Part shown: positions 1-8,015 of the stretch, piece after piece
Layout: every line of letters starts with the position of its first letter
Numbering within the stretch: position 1 is the first letter of the stretch
Assembly: GCF_003711105.1 (NCBI RefSeq)
Contig: NZ_CP023865.1
Coordinates: 2,939,001 to 3,003,000 of the forward strand
DNA length: 64,000 bases
Source of the DNA: Actinoplanes teichomyceticus ATCC 31121
GTDB lineage: Bacteria > Actinomycetota > Actinomycetes > Mycobacteriales > Micromonosporaceae
Reading direction: 5' to 3'
Translations under genes and position numbers: made by a program
The notes under the pieces: generated by a model
What the model saw: the letters and a program-made list of their open reading frames with translations, nothing else
What the model was told of the DNA's origin: nothing
The model's database searches: none

Positions 1-360
1 GCCGAGCACGTGCAGCGGGTGGACGACCCCCGCGAACGCCTGCTGGCGGTCTTCGACTGGCTGGGTGAGTGGTTCGCCGAGCCGGATTTCCGCGGCTGCG
101 CCTGGATCAACGCCTTCGGCGAGGCCGGGGCCACCTCGCCGGCCGTCGCCGCCCAGGTCGACCGGCACAAGCGTGCCTTCGCCGCCCAGCTCGCCGAGTG
201 GTGCTCCGCGGCCGGCTGCCCGCCCGAGCTGGCCGAGCAGCTGTTCCTGCTGGCCGAGGGTGCCGTGGTCACGGCCGGCATCCAGCGCAGCACCGGGCCG
301 GCGGGTACGGCCCGCGACGCGGCCGCCGTCCTGCTGTCCCGGGTGACCCCGGCGGTGTGA
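1..360 (+). CDS. TetR-family regulator, C-terminal part (5' end outside window)
   Basis: The reading frame is open from the first base, so the gene starts upstream of the window and its N-terminal helix-turn-helix is not visible. The visible ~119 residues are helical and match the ligand-binding/dimerisation domain of TetR-type repressors: a DWLGEWFAEPDFRGCAWINAF segment, then AVAAQVDRHKRAFAAQLAEW and a terminal helix ending in LLSRVTPAV. The FRGCAWINA pattern is typical of TetR C-terminal domains of the PF21993/TetR_C_33 type (from memory). Effector and targets cannot be inferred. The next gene follows after 60 bp. Confidence 0.75.
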   Translation, partial: AEHVQRVDDPRERLLAVFDWLGEWFAEPDFRGCAWINAFGEAGATSPAVAAQVDRHKRAFAAQLAEWCSAAGCPPELAEQLFLLAEGAVVTAGIQRSTGPAGTARDAAAVLLSRVTPAV

Positions 361-420
361 GCCAGCCCGAGCCGGGTAATAGCACGGGCGTTCGAAGAGC
401 CGGATCGGAAGGATGGCATC

Positions 421-633
421 ATGGCTGACCCGAAGAACGCCGCGCCGGACGGCAACCGGGTGAAGGATCCGGAGGACTGGACCACCGGCGGCGAGCCGGC
501 GACCGGGGCGCAGGAGTCGTATCTGCACACCCTGGCCACCGAGGCGCACGAGGAGGTCCCGGACGGCCTGACCAAGGCCGAGGCGTCCCAGCGTATCGAC
601 GAGTTGCAGGAGAAGACCGGCCGCGGCCGGTAG
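421..633 (+). CDS. DUF3072 family small protein
   Basis: A 70-residue acidic, soluble protein. The core TGAQESYLHTLATEAHEEVP followed by LTKAEASQRIDELQEKTG is the hallmark of DUF3072, a small actinobacterial and proteobacterial family of unknown function. The second half looks like a SAP-type helix-extended-helix ('LTKAEAS..IDEL'), which in other proteins can bind nucleic acid; that link is inference. The ATG is preceded by GAAGGA at a 7-base spacing, which supports the start. A hairpin follows the stop, so it is probably monocistronic. No catalytic residues or membrane segments are seen. Confidence 0.85.
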   Translation: MADPKNAAPDGNRVKDPEDWTTGGEPATGAQESYLHTLATEAHEEVPDGLTKAEASQRIDELQEKTGRGR

Positions 634-640
634 GGGCGGC

Positions 641-669
641 GTGTGCGGCCGGGGCGGCCGGTCGCACAC
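641..669 (+). terminator. Hairpin after the DUF3072 gene
   Basis: GTGTGCG (641-647) pairs with CGCACAC (663-669). The enclosed GC-rich segment can add further pairs. It starts eight bases past the DUF3072 stop and has no U-tract, as is common in actinomycetes. It lies within the upstream open extension of the next frame, which argues against the longer start for that gene. Confidence 0.55.
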
Positions 670-811
670 CACGTCCGTCGTCACCCGTAATCCGATAGGG
701 TCGGTTCTTCCCGTTCCGCGATCGGTGTCCGACACTGTGACCGCCTGCCGGTTCCGCACGGGCGGTCCGGCGGCTGTGGCGATGCCTGATCCGGTGAGGA
801 GGAGCGTGGCG

Positions 812-1675
812 ATGACGGCCGGGGCCCTGGAGTACATCGCCGCCGAGAGTGTCGACGAGGTGCTGGCCGCGCTCGCGGACGGCGACACCTCGGTGCTCGC
901 CGGTGGCCAGAGCCTGATCCTCGACCTGAGCGGGCCGGACTCGCCTCCGCGCCGGATCGTCGACATCAACCGGGTGGCCGGGCTGGACACCCTGGTCGAG
1001 ACCGGCGGCATGTTGCGGGTCGGGCCGCTGGTGCGGCACCGCGCGTTCGAGTCGGACACCGTCGGCGGCCCGCTCGGCGAGTTGCTGCGCATCGTCGTGT
1101 GCCACATCGGGCACCCGCCGATCCGCGCCCGGGGCACGATGCTGGGCAGCTTCGCCTACGCCCACCCGGCGGCCGAGTGGCCGGTCGTGGCGATCACGCT
1201 GGGCGCGCAGCTCGTGCTCACCGGGCCGCGCGGCCGCCGTACGGTGCCGGCCCAGGAGTTCTTCACCGGGCCGTTCTCGACCGCGCGCCGGCCCGAGGAG
1301 CTGCTGATCGAGGCGTGCCTGCCGGTGCTGCCGCCGGGCACCGGCGTCGGGTACGCCGAGGACCGGCGTACCTCGATCTACCCGCAGGCGGCCGCGATGA
1401 CGGCGGTGACGACGGCCGGCGGCGTGGTCAGCGCCGCCGCGCTCGGCCTGGTGAACGCGGGACCGTGCCCGGTGCGGGCGCGCGCCGCGGAAAGTGTGCT
1501 GGTCGGCAGCGTGCTGTCGGACGCGGTGATCACCGCGGCGGCGGAGGCGGCCGCCGAGGCCGACGCCGTGTTCCCGTCCGCGCCGGACGACCGGCGGGCG
1601 CGGCGCGCGGTGAAGGTGCTGGTCCGCCGGGCGCTGTCGCAGGCCCGGGAGGGGTTGGCCACGGCGTGTGGGTGA
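812..1675 (+). CDS. FAD-binding subunit of a molybdenum hydroxylase (CoxM/XdhB-like)
   Basis: This is the medium FAD subunit of the xanthine dehydrogenase/CO dehydrogenase family, about 287 residues (family ~280-300). An N-terminal PCMH-type FAD domain shows AGGQSLI near residue 32, the pyrophosphate-binding loop. A central GTMLGSFAYAHPAAEWP segment corresponds to the second FAD-contacting loop (classically GG..A...P). The C-terminal CO_deh_flav_C domain contains VSAAALGLVNAG. The frame is open further upstream, but GAGGAGG sits just before GTG 806/ATG 812, so the short start is preferred. The 2Fe-2S subunit follows with a GTGA overlap. No molybdopterin-binding large subunit is present, so the enzyme is incomplete here; it may be an orphan or act with a partner elsewhere. 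Confidence 0.85.
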   Translation: MTAGALEYIAAESVDEVLAALADGDTSVLAGGQSLILDLSGPDSPPRRIVDINRVAGLDTLVETGGMLRVGPLVRHRAFESDTVGGPLGELLRIVVCHIGHPPIRARGTMLGSFAYAHPAAEWPVVAITLGAQLVLTGPRGRRTVPAQEFFTGPFSTARRPEELLIEACLPVLPPGTGVGYAEDRRTSIYPQAAAMTAVTTAGGVVSAAALGLVNAGPCPVRARAAESVLVGSVLSDAVITAAAEAAAEADAVFPSAPDDRRARRAVKVLVRRALSQAREGLATACG

Positions 1676-1896
1676 GCCTGAGCGTCGACGGCGCCGACCG
1701 GGAGCTGGACCTCGCGCCGGACCGTACCCTGGTCGCCGTGCTGCGGGAGGACTGTGGGCGCACCGGCGTCCAGCACGGCTGCGCCGACGGCACGTGCGGC
1801 GCGTGCACGGTGCGGGTGGACGGCGAGGCGCTGCGCTCCTGCCTGATGCTGGCGGTGCAGTGTCACGGCGCGCACGTGGACACCGTGGCGGCCTGA
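1672..1896 (+). CDS. Truncated 2Fe-2S subunit of a molybdenum hydroxylase (CoxS-like)
   Basis: About 74 residues carrying a plant-type ferredoxin domain with CADGTCGACTV, plus an upstream C (HGC) and a downstream C (RSCLM): the four cysteines of the first cluster. Family members are ~150-170 residues and have a second, helical domain with four more cysteines (LQCGFCTPG type). That domain is absent: the frame stops after the segment that normally links the domains. The GTG start overlaps the FAD-subunit stop (GTGA), so translation is coupled. The sequence around the stop is tandemly duplicated (29-bp period), so a repeat expansion or deletion may have removed the 3' half. Probably non-functional as an electron-transfer subunit, or a relic. 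Confidence 0.75.
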   Translation: MSLSVDGADRELDLAPDRTLVAVLREDCGRTGVQHGCADGTCGACTVRVDGEALRSCLMLAVQCHGAHVDTVAA

Positions 1897-2030
1897 GCGC
1901 GGCAGTGGACACCGTGGCGGCCTGAGCGCGGCGCGAGTGCGGCCCCGGCGCGAGCGCGGCCGTGGCGCGAGTGCGACCCGGCGCGAGTGCGGCCGTGGCG
2001 CGAGTGCGACCCGGCGCCGGTGGCCGGGAC
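1876..2030. repeat. Tandem repeats across the 3' end of the 2Fe-2S gene
   Basis: A 28-base stretch containing the stop codon of the 2Fe-2S gene (1876-1903) is repeated exactly at 1905-1932, a 29-bp period. It then passes into alternating 16/17-base units built on GCGCGAGTGCGGCCGTG and GCGCGAGTGCGACCCG up to about 2030. No gene is supported inside. The region separates this gene from the convergent ROK gene. Confidence 0.85.
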
Positions 2031-2090
2031 GGCCCGGCGCGCCGGCTCAGTTCCGCGGGTGCGACGGCGACACCGAAGGGCGCGCCGGAC

Positions 2091-3317
2091 TCAGGCCCGC
2101 AGGTGCGACTGCAACACCAGGGCCGCGGCGCCGGTGGCCGAGGCGGTGGCGGCGGCCAGCGAGACGGTGACCGTCACGTCGCGGTGCCAGGTGCGGCTGT
2201 CGGCCGGGGCCAGGCGCCGCATGATGGCCGGGCCGTAGATCGCCGACGCCGCCGCGAACCCCGGGCCGGTGAGCACCACCAGGTCGATGTCGAGGAGGTT
2301 GACCAGCGACTCGGCGGCGGCGGCGACGTAGCGCGCGGAGGACTCCAGCAGGGCCCGGCAGTGCGGGGCGCCGGCCCGGGCGGCCCGGGCGACCGCCCCG
2401 AACTCGGCGGCCACGCTGCGGATCGGCTGGGCCGGATCGAGACCGGCCTCGGCGGCCGCGACCTGGTCGGCGCGGGCCGAGTTCACCACCGTACGCGGAC
2501 CGGCCAGCACCTCCAGGCAACCGCGACTGCCGCACCAGCACTCCGGGCCGAAGACGTCCAGGCAGAAGTGCCCGAACTCGCCGGCGCTGGCGTGACCGCC
2601 GCGCATCGCGCGCCCCTCGACGACGATCCCGGCGCCGATCCCGCCGCCCATGTACAGCGCCGCGAACGCCCGGTCCGGGCCGACCCGGGCCACCCAGTAC
2701 TCGCCGACCGCCGCCGCGGTCGCGTCGTTCTCCACGAGCACCGGCCAGCCGGTCGTCTCGGACAGCCGGCGGCCCAGCTCACCGCCGTGCCAGCCGCGCA
2801 GGTGCGGCAGGGCGTCCTCGGTGGGCGTGCCGCCGCTGTGCGGGCCCGGCCAGACGATGCCGACGCCCAGGCAGCGGGCCGGGTCGACGCCGGAGCCGGC
2901 CAGCAGCACGTCGATGTCGGCGGACAGCGCGCCCAGCACCGCCGGGTCGTCGCCGAGCGGGGCGGGCCGGGCCAGCCGGGAGATGACCCCTCCGGTCTGG
3001 CCGGTCAGCACGTACGTCGTGGCGTCCTCGTCCAGGTGCACCCCGACGGCGAGGCGCGCGGCCGGGTCGAGTCGCAACAGGGTGCGCGGCTTGCCGCCGG
3101 TCGGGGTGCGGCCGGTCTCCACGACCAGGCCCTCCTCCAGCAGCCGGCGCACCGTCATCGAGACCGCGGCCTCGGTCAGCCCGGTCATCCGGGCCAGCTC
3201 GACACGGCTCAGCGGCTCGGCGGCGCGAATGGCGTCGAGGATGCTCTCCCGGGCGCCGGGGCGGCGGCCCCGGCCCGGTCGGCCTGCCGGCGCGCCGGCG
3301 CCGACCGCTTCTCTCAC
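2091..3317 (-). CDS. ROK-family transcriptional regulator
   Basis: A 408-residue ROK (repressor, ORF, kinase) protein. The N-terminal winged helix (roughly residues 20-75) includes SRVELARMTGLTEAAVSMTV, the recognition-helix region, followed by GLVVETGRTPTGGKPRTLL. The ROK domain has VENDATAAAVGEY, the glycine loop YMGGGIGAGIV and the zinc/sugar motif GHFCLDVFGPECWCGSRGCLE. The start is a GTG inside the last codons of the alpha-galactosidase gene (GTGA overlap) with GGAGGA just upstream, so the two are translationally coupled. The context suggests control of the alpha-galactosidase and perhaps the divergent beta-mannosidase in response to a sugar. The ligand is not determinable. Confidence 0.9.
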   Translation of the reverse strand: MREAVGAGAPAGRPGRGRRPGARESILDAIRAAEPLSRVELARMTGLTEAAVSMTVRRLLEEGLVVETGRTPTGGKPRTLLRLDPAARLAVGVHLDEDATTYVLTGQTGGVISRLARPAPLGDDPAVLGALSADIDVLLAGSGVDPARCLGVGIVWPGPHSGGTPTEDALPHLRGWHGGELGRRLSETTGWPVLVENDATAAAVGEYWVARVGPDRAFAALYMGGGIGAGIVVEGRAMRGGHASAGEFGHFCLDVFGPECWCGSRGCLEVLAGPRTVVNSARADQVAAAEAGLDPAQPIRSVAAEFGAVARAARAGAPHCRALLESSARYVAAAAESLVNLLDIDLVVLTGPGFAAASAIYGPAIMRRLAPADSRTWHRDVTVTVSLAAATASATGAAALVLQSHLRA

Positions 3318-5449
3318 GCTTCCTCCACAGACGAGACGCGCACGAGAAGGACGCGGTCCGGATAGAGCACCGGGAGCCGGAGTCCGACGGTGCCGAGCGT
3401 GCGGCCGTTCAGGCGTACCCCCTGGGGCGTGCACCAGGGTAACGCAGCGCCCCACGCTGCGGCGTTACCGTCGGCAACGTCACCCGGGGGCTGCGGCCGC
3501 ACGTGGTAGGTGCGGGCCGGGTCGAGGCCGGGCAGCCCGACCGTGCCGGGCGGGTACGACGCGCTGGTGGCCGTCGCGATCACGGCGTACACGGCCGCGG
3601 AGCGGTCCGCGGCGACCACCCCGGTCACCCGGTACGCCGGATCGGCCACGTCGGCGTGCACCAGCGTCCCGGTGTGCAGCAGCGGGCGCAGCTGCTTGTA
3701 GAGCGCCACCCAGCGGCCCAGCTCGGCGAGCTCCTCGGCGGACGCGCCGGTCAGGTCCCACTCGATGCCGAGGTGGCCGAAGATCGCCGTGCCGGCGCGC
3801 ATGCTCAGCGGCAGCTCCCGGTGGGTGGTGTGGCACAGCGGCGCGCCGATGTGCGAGCCGATCAGCTCCAGGGGGATCAGCAGGCTGGTCCAGCGCTGGA
3901 TGGCGACCCGCTCGTGGGCGTCGATGCAGTCGGAGGCCCACACCCGGTCGGTGCGCTCCAGGATCTCCAGGTCCACCCGGCCGCCGCCGGAGGAGCAGGA
4001 CTCGATCTCCACGCCGGGGTGCCGGGCGCGCAGCTCGTCGAGGAGCCGGTAGACCGCGTGGGTCTGGTCGTGCACGCCGGCGCGGCCGGTGCCGGGGTGA
4101 CCGGCCTCCACCAGGTCCCGGTTGTGATCCCACTTGAGGTAGGCGATGTCGTACTCGGTGAGCAGCGCGTCCAGCCGCTCCAGCAGGTACGCGTAGGCGT
4201 CCGGCCGGGCCAGGTCGAGCACCTGCTGGTGGCGGGCCGGGCGGGGGAGCCGGTCACCGGTCGCCATGATCCAGTCGGGGTGCGCGCGGGCCAGCTCGGA
4301 GTCCGGATTGATCATCTCGGGCTCGACCCACAGGCCGAACTCCATGCCCAGCTCGCGGACCACGCGCACCAGCGGACCCAGCCCGTCCGGCCACACCTGC
4401 GGCGAGACGAACCAGTCGCCCAGGCCGGACGTGTCGTCGCGGCGGGAGCCGAACCAGCCGTCGTCCAGCACGAAACGTTCCGCGCCGATGGCGGCGGCCG
4501 CCTTCGCCAGCTCGGTCAAGCGGGCAAGATCGTGGTCGAAGTAGACCGCTTCCCAGGTGTTCACCACCACCGGGCGCGGCGTCGTCGGGTGGTGCGGCCG
4601 GCTGCGGAGGTACTGGTGGAAACGGGACGAGACGCCGTCGAGCCCGGTCGTGCTGTGCACGGCGTACGTCCACGGGGTGCGATAGGTCTCGCCCTGGCCC
4701 AGCCCCACCTCGCCGGGCAGCAGCAGCTCGCCGCCGCCCAGCGCGGACCAGCCGTGATAGGTGCGCTCGGCGACCGAGCGGGCGCCGCCGGAGAACGCGG
4801 TGTGCACCGCCCAGACCTCGCCGTGGCGGTTGCCGAACCCGGCGGTCCCGGCGCAGAGCAGGTAGGCCGAGTCGTAGCCGGTGCGGCCGGTACGGTTCTC
4901 CCGCACCCGCAGCCCGTGCGTGAAGGCGGTCCGCTGCGGCTGCCGCTCGCGCAGGTGATGTCCGGTGAAGTCGAGCAGTTCGGTGGTGTGCTCGGGGACC
5001 GGCAGGAACAGCGTGAGGTGCTCCAGCCAGTAGGTGCCCGGCGCGGTGCTGGTCAGGGCGGCGCGTCCGCGCAGCACCCCGCTGGAGTGCAGTTCCAGGT
5101 CGATGCCCAGGTCCAGGCCGGCGGCGGGGTCGGTGGCGCTGATGCGTACGCCGCCGGCGTCGCGCTCGATCCCGGTGAGCGCGAACGCCGTCGCCCACGC
5201 GCGCCCGTCCCGGTGGCCGGCCAGGCCCGGGGCGCCCAGCCAGCCGGCGGACTGCTCGGGCAGCGGCGACACCCGCACCGCGCCGTCCACCGAGAAGCCG
5301 ATCGGCTGCGCGGCGGTGGCCCGGAGCAGGTCGGCGCCGGGCTCGTCCAGGGCGGTGCCCCAGTGTGCGACGGTGGGCAGGCCGGGGCCCCGGCAGTCGA
5401 GCACCAGACTCACCCCGGCGGCGCTCAGGTGTACCAGTTCCGGCCCCAT
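3314..5449 (-). CDS. Alpha-galactosidase, glycoside hydrolase family 36
   Basis: 711 residues, the usual length for GH36 (~700-730). It hydrolyses terminal alpha-1,6-galactosides (melibiose, raffinose, galactomannan side chains) by a retaining mechanism. An N-terminal beta-sandwich spans roughly residues 1-290. The TIM barrel contains RFVLDDGWFGSRRDD (326-339), FGLWVEPEMINPDSEL (371-386), KWDHNRDL with the predicted nucleophile Asp441, and SDCIDAHER with the predicted acid/base Asp507. The CSSGGGRVDLEI stretch (485-496) is the family substrate loop. No signal peptide, so it is cytoplasmic and needs imported oligosaccharides. It heads an operon with the ROK regulator and diverges from the beta-mannosidase, which points to galactomannan or galactosyl-mannoside use. 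Confidence 0.95.
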   Translation of the reverse strand: MGPELVHLSAAGVSLVLDCRGPGLPTVAHWGTALDEPGADLLRATAAQPIGFSVDGAVRVSPLPEQSAGWLGAPGLAGHRDGRAWATAFALTGIERDAGGVRISATDPAAGLDLGIDLELHSSGVLRGRAALTSTAPGTYWLEHLTLFLPVPEHTTELLDFTGHHLRERQPQRTAFTHGLRVRENRTGRTGYDSAYLLCAGTAGFGNRHGEVWAVHTAFSGGARSVAERTYHGWSALGGGELLLPGEVGLGQGETYRTPWTYAVHSTTGLDGVSSRFHQYLRSRPHHPTTPRPVVVNTWEAVYFDHDLARLTELAKAAAAIGAERFVLDDGWFGSRRDDTSGLGDWFVSPQVWPDGLGPLVRVVRELGMEFGLWVEPEMINPDSELARAHPDWIMATGDRLPRPARHQQVLDLARPDAYAYLLERLDALLTEYDIAYLKWDHNRDLVEAGHPGTGRAGVHDQTHAVYRLLDELRARHPGVEIESCSSGGGRVDLEILERTDRVWASDCIDAHERVAIQRWTSLLIPLELIGSHIGAPLCHTTHRELPLSMRAGTAIFGHLGIEWDLTGASAEELAELGRWVALYKQLRPLLHTGTLVHADVADPAYRVTGVVAADRSAAVYAVIATATSASYPPGTVGLPGLDPARTYHVRPQPPGDVADGNAAAWGAALPWCTPQGVRLNGRTLGTVGLRLPVLYPDRVLLVRVSSVEEA

Positions 5450-5544
5450 GAGTGACTCCCTACCAGCGTTGACGGCCTTCGTTCAGTTGCTTAAGAATGT
5501 TAGTCGCGCCGCCCGCGGCGGCACTACGACAGGAGTCATCTTCG
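5450..5544. promoter_or_regulatory. Divergent promoter region, alpha-galactosidase / beta-mannosidase
   Basis: The 95-base gap between divergent starts is AT-rich for this genome in its centre (CAGTTGCTTAAGAATGTTAG, about 5484-5503) and then carries the GC dyad GCCGCCCGCGGCGGC. It must hold both promoters and probably the ROK or LacI-type operator. AGGAG at 5531-5535 is the beta-mannosidase ribosome binding site. Exact -35/-10 boxes cannot be assigned safely. Confidence 0.5.
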
Positions 5545-8010
5545 ATGATCAGAACCGAGCTCCACTCGGGCTGGACCGTGCGTGCCGCGGGTGGGCCGGT
5601 GCCGGACGGGATCGCCGCCGTGCCGGTCCCGGCCACCGTGCCCGGCACGGTGCACACCGACCTGCTCGCCGCCGAGCTGATCCCCGATCCGTACCTCGGC
5701 GAGAACGAGGCGGCCCTGGTCTGGTTCCACCGCTCGTCCTGGCTCTACGAGACCGCCCTGCAAGCGGCGCCGGCCGCCCCCGGCGAGCGGGTGGACCTGG
5801 TCTTCGACGGCCTGGACACGGTCGCCACCATCACCCTCGACGGGGCGGAGCTGGGCCGCACCGCGAACATGCACCGCGGCTACCGGTTCGACGTGCGTGA
5901 CCGGCTGCGCGGCGCGGCGGTCCCGCTGTCGGTGCGCTTCGACTCCGCGCTGGAGTACGCCGAGCAGGTGCAGAAAGTGCTCGGGGAGCGCCCCCGGCCG
6001 TATCCGCACCCGTTCAACGCGGTCCGCAAGATGGCCTGCTCGTTCGGCTGGGACTGGGGGCCCGACCTGCAGACGGCCGGGATCTGGAAGCCGGTCCGGC
6101 TGGAGCGCTGGCGGGTGGCGCGGCTCGCCTCGGTACGGCCGCTGGCCACCCTCGACGGCAGCACCGGCCGGCTGGTCGTGCACGTCGACGTCGAGCGATC
6201 CGGGCTCGGCGTGGACGGTCCGCTGGTCGCCGAGGTGCGCGTCGGCGACCACGTCGGCCAGATCCCGCTGCGCGCCGGCGAGACCTCCGGGATGACCGAG
6301 ATCGCGGTGCCGGACGCCCCGGTCTGGTGGCCCGTCGGGCACGGCGACCAGCCGCTGGCCCGCGTGGACGTGCTGCTGCGCGACGACACCGGCGAGCTGG
6401 ACGCCCACCACGCCCGGGTCGGCTTCCGGACGATCACCCTGGACGAGACGCCGGACGAGATCGGCAGCGCGTTCACGCTGGTGGTCAACGGCAAGCCGAT
6501 CTTCGTACGGGGGCTCAACTGGATCCCCGAGGACCACCTGCTCACCCGTCTGACCCGGGACGTCTACGCGGCCGCCATCGGGCGCGCCGTCGACGCCAAC
6601 GCCAACCTGCTGCGCGTCTGGGGCGGCGGCATCTACGAGAGCGACGACTTCTACGACCTCTGCGACGAGCTCGGCGTCCTGGTCTGGCAGGACTTCCCGC
6701 TGGCCTGCGCGGCGTACGCGGAGGAGGAGCCGATCCGCTCGGAGATCCTCGCCGAGGCCCGGCAGAACATCGCCCGGCTCGCCCCGCACCCGTCGCTCGC
6801 GCTCTGGAACGGCGGCAACGAGAACATCTGGGGCCACGAGGACTGGGACTGGAAGGCCGCGCTCGGCGGGATGAGCTGGGGCGCGCGCTACTACTACGAG
6901 GACTTCCCGGCGCTGCTGGCCGCACTCGACCCGACCCGGCCGTACCACCCGGGCAGCCCGTCCAGCCCGGGCCACGACCCCGAGGCGGTGCACCCCAACG
7001 ACGACCGGTACGGCACCCGGCACGAGTGGGAGGCGTGGAACCGGCAGGACTACACGTACCACGCCAACTTCCTGCCCCGCTTCTGCTCCGAGTTCGGCTG
7101 GCAGGCGCCGCCCACCTGGTCGACGCTGCGGGAGTCGCTCGCCGCCGAGGATTTCGACCGGGAATCGCCGGCGTTCCTGGCGCACCAGAAGGCCGAGGAC
7201 GGCAACGGCAAACTCGACCGCGGGATCGCCCGCCACATGCGGGTGCCGGCCGACTTCGCGGAATGGCACTGGGCGACGCAGCTCACCCAGGCGCGGGCCA
7301 CGGCGTACGCGGTCGCGCACCTGCGCGGCCACGCGCCGCGCACCACGGGCAGCGTCCTCTGGCAGCTCAACGACTGCTGGCCGGTCACCTCCTGGGCCGT
7401 GGTGGACGGCGCCGGCCGGCGCAAACCGGCCTGGTACGCGCTGCGTCGCGGCTACGCGCCGCGCCTGCTCGCCTTCCGCGTCGAGGACGGCCGTCCGGTG
7501 CTGGTCGCGGTCAACGACACCGACCAGCCCTGGCGGGGCACGGTCCGGCTGCGCCGGGTGGCGTTCGACGGGACGCCGTCCGCCGGCGCCGACGCCGCGC
7601 TCGTCGTCGCGCCCCGGGCGGTGTCCGTGCTGCGACCCGCCCCGGACCTGGTCACCGCCGCCGACCCGGCCCGCGAGGTGCTGGTCGCCGACATGGACGC
7701 GCTGCGCGCCACGCACCTGTTCGCCGAGGACTTCGACCTCGCGTACGATCCGGCGGCGCTGTCCGCCGACATCCGCCCCGCCGAGGGCGGATACTCCATC
7801 ACCGTGACCGCCACCTCGTTCGCCCGGGACGTCGCCCTGCTCGTCGACAAGATCGACCCGGATGCCGTCGTGGACGACATGCTCGTCGATCTGCTGGCGG
7901 GCGAGAGCCACACCTTCCACGTGCGCACCGCCTGGGCGGACCCGCAGGCGTTCCGAAGTCCCGCGGTGCTGCGCTCGGCGAACGCGCTCGCCGCCCCGGC
8001 CGGGGCCTGA
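5545..8010 (+). CDS. Beta-mannosidase, glycoside hydrolase family 2
   Basis: 821 residues, close to the ~800-850 of bacterial GH2 beta-mannosidases, which release mannose from beta-1,4-manno-oligosaccharides. The N-terminal jelly-roll includes PGTVHTDLLAAELIPDPYLGENE, typical of beta-mannosidases. Ig-like domains follow, then the TIM barrel with LLRVWGGGIYE, SLALWNGGNENIWG (acid/base Glu426) and FCSEFGWQAPPTW (nucleophile Glu516). No signal peptide, so it is intracellular. The ATG at 5545 has AGGAG nine bases upstream; a longer in-frame start at 5497 lacks such support. The neighbouring LacI-type sensor gene begins six bases after the stop. Together with the divergent alpha-galactosidase it forms a cytoplasmic galactomanno-oligosaccharide pathway (inference from context). 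Confidence 0.95.
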   Translation: MIRTELHSGWTVRAAGGPVPDGIAAVPVPATVPGTVHTDLLAAELIPDPYLGENEAALVWFHRSSWLYETALQAAPAAPGERVDLVFDGLDTVATITLDGAELGRTANMHRGYRFDVRDRLRGAAVPLSVRFDSALEYAEQVQKVLGERPRPYPHPFNAVRKMACSFGWDWGPDLQTAGIWKPVRLERWRVARLASVRPLATLDGSTGRLVVHVDVERSGLGVDGPLVAEVRVGDHVGQIPLRAGETSGMTEIAVPDAPVWWPVGHGDQPLARVDVLLRDDTGELDAHHARVGFRTITLDETPDEIGSAFTLVVNGKPIFVRGLNWIPEDHLLTRLTRDVYAAAIGRAVDANANLLRVWGGGIYESDDFYDLCDELGVLVWQDFPLACAAYAEEEPIRSEILAEARQNIARLAPHPSLALWNGGNENIWGHEDWDWKAALGGMSWGARYYYEDFPALLAALDPTRPYHPGSPSSPGHDPEAVHPNDDRYGTRHEWEAWNRQDYTYHANFLPRFCSEFGWQAPPTWSTLRESLAAEDFDRESPAFLAHQKAEDGNGKLDRGIARHMRVPADFAEWHWATQLTQARATAYAVAHLRGHAPRTTGSVLWQLNDCWPVTSWAVVDGAGRRKPAWYALRRGYAPRLLAFRVEDGRPVLVAVNDTDQPWRGTVRLRRVAFDGTPSAGADAALVVAPRAVSVLRPAPDLVTAADPAREVLVADMDALRATHLFAEDFDLAYDPAALSADIRPAEGGYSITVTATSFARDVALLVDKIDPDAVVDDMLVDLLAGESHTFHVRTAWADPQAFRSPAVLRSANALAAPAGA

Positions 8011-8015
8011 TCGCG

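Noticed and set aside
419..1912. 497-residue minus-strand open frame antisense to the FAD subunit genes
   Set aside because: Arg/Ala/Gly/Pro-rich shadow of the plus-strand genes; no motif or ribosome binding site, and the opposite strand has clear family matches.
3503..5455. 650-residue plus-strand frame opposite the alpha-galactosidase
   Set aside because: Shadow frame of high-GC coding DNA; the minus strand has full GH36 motifs.
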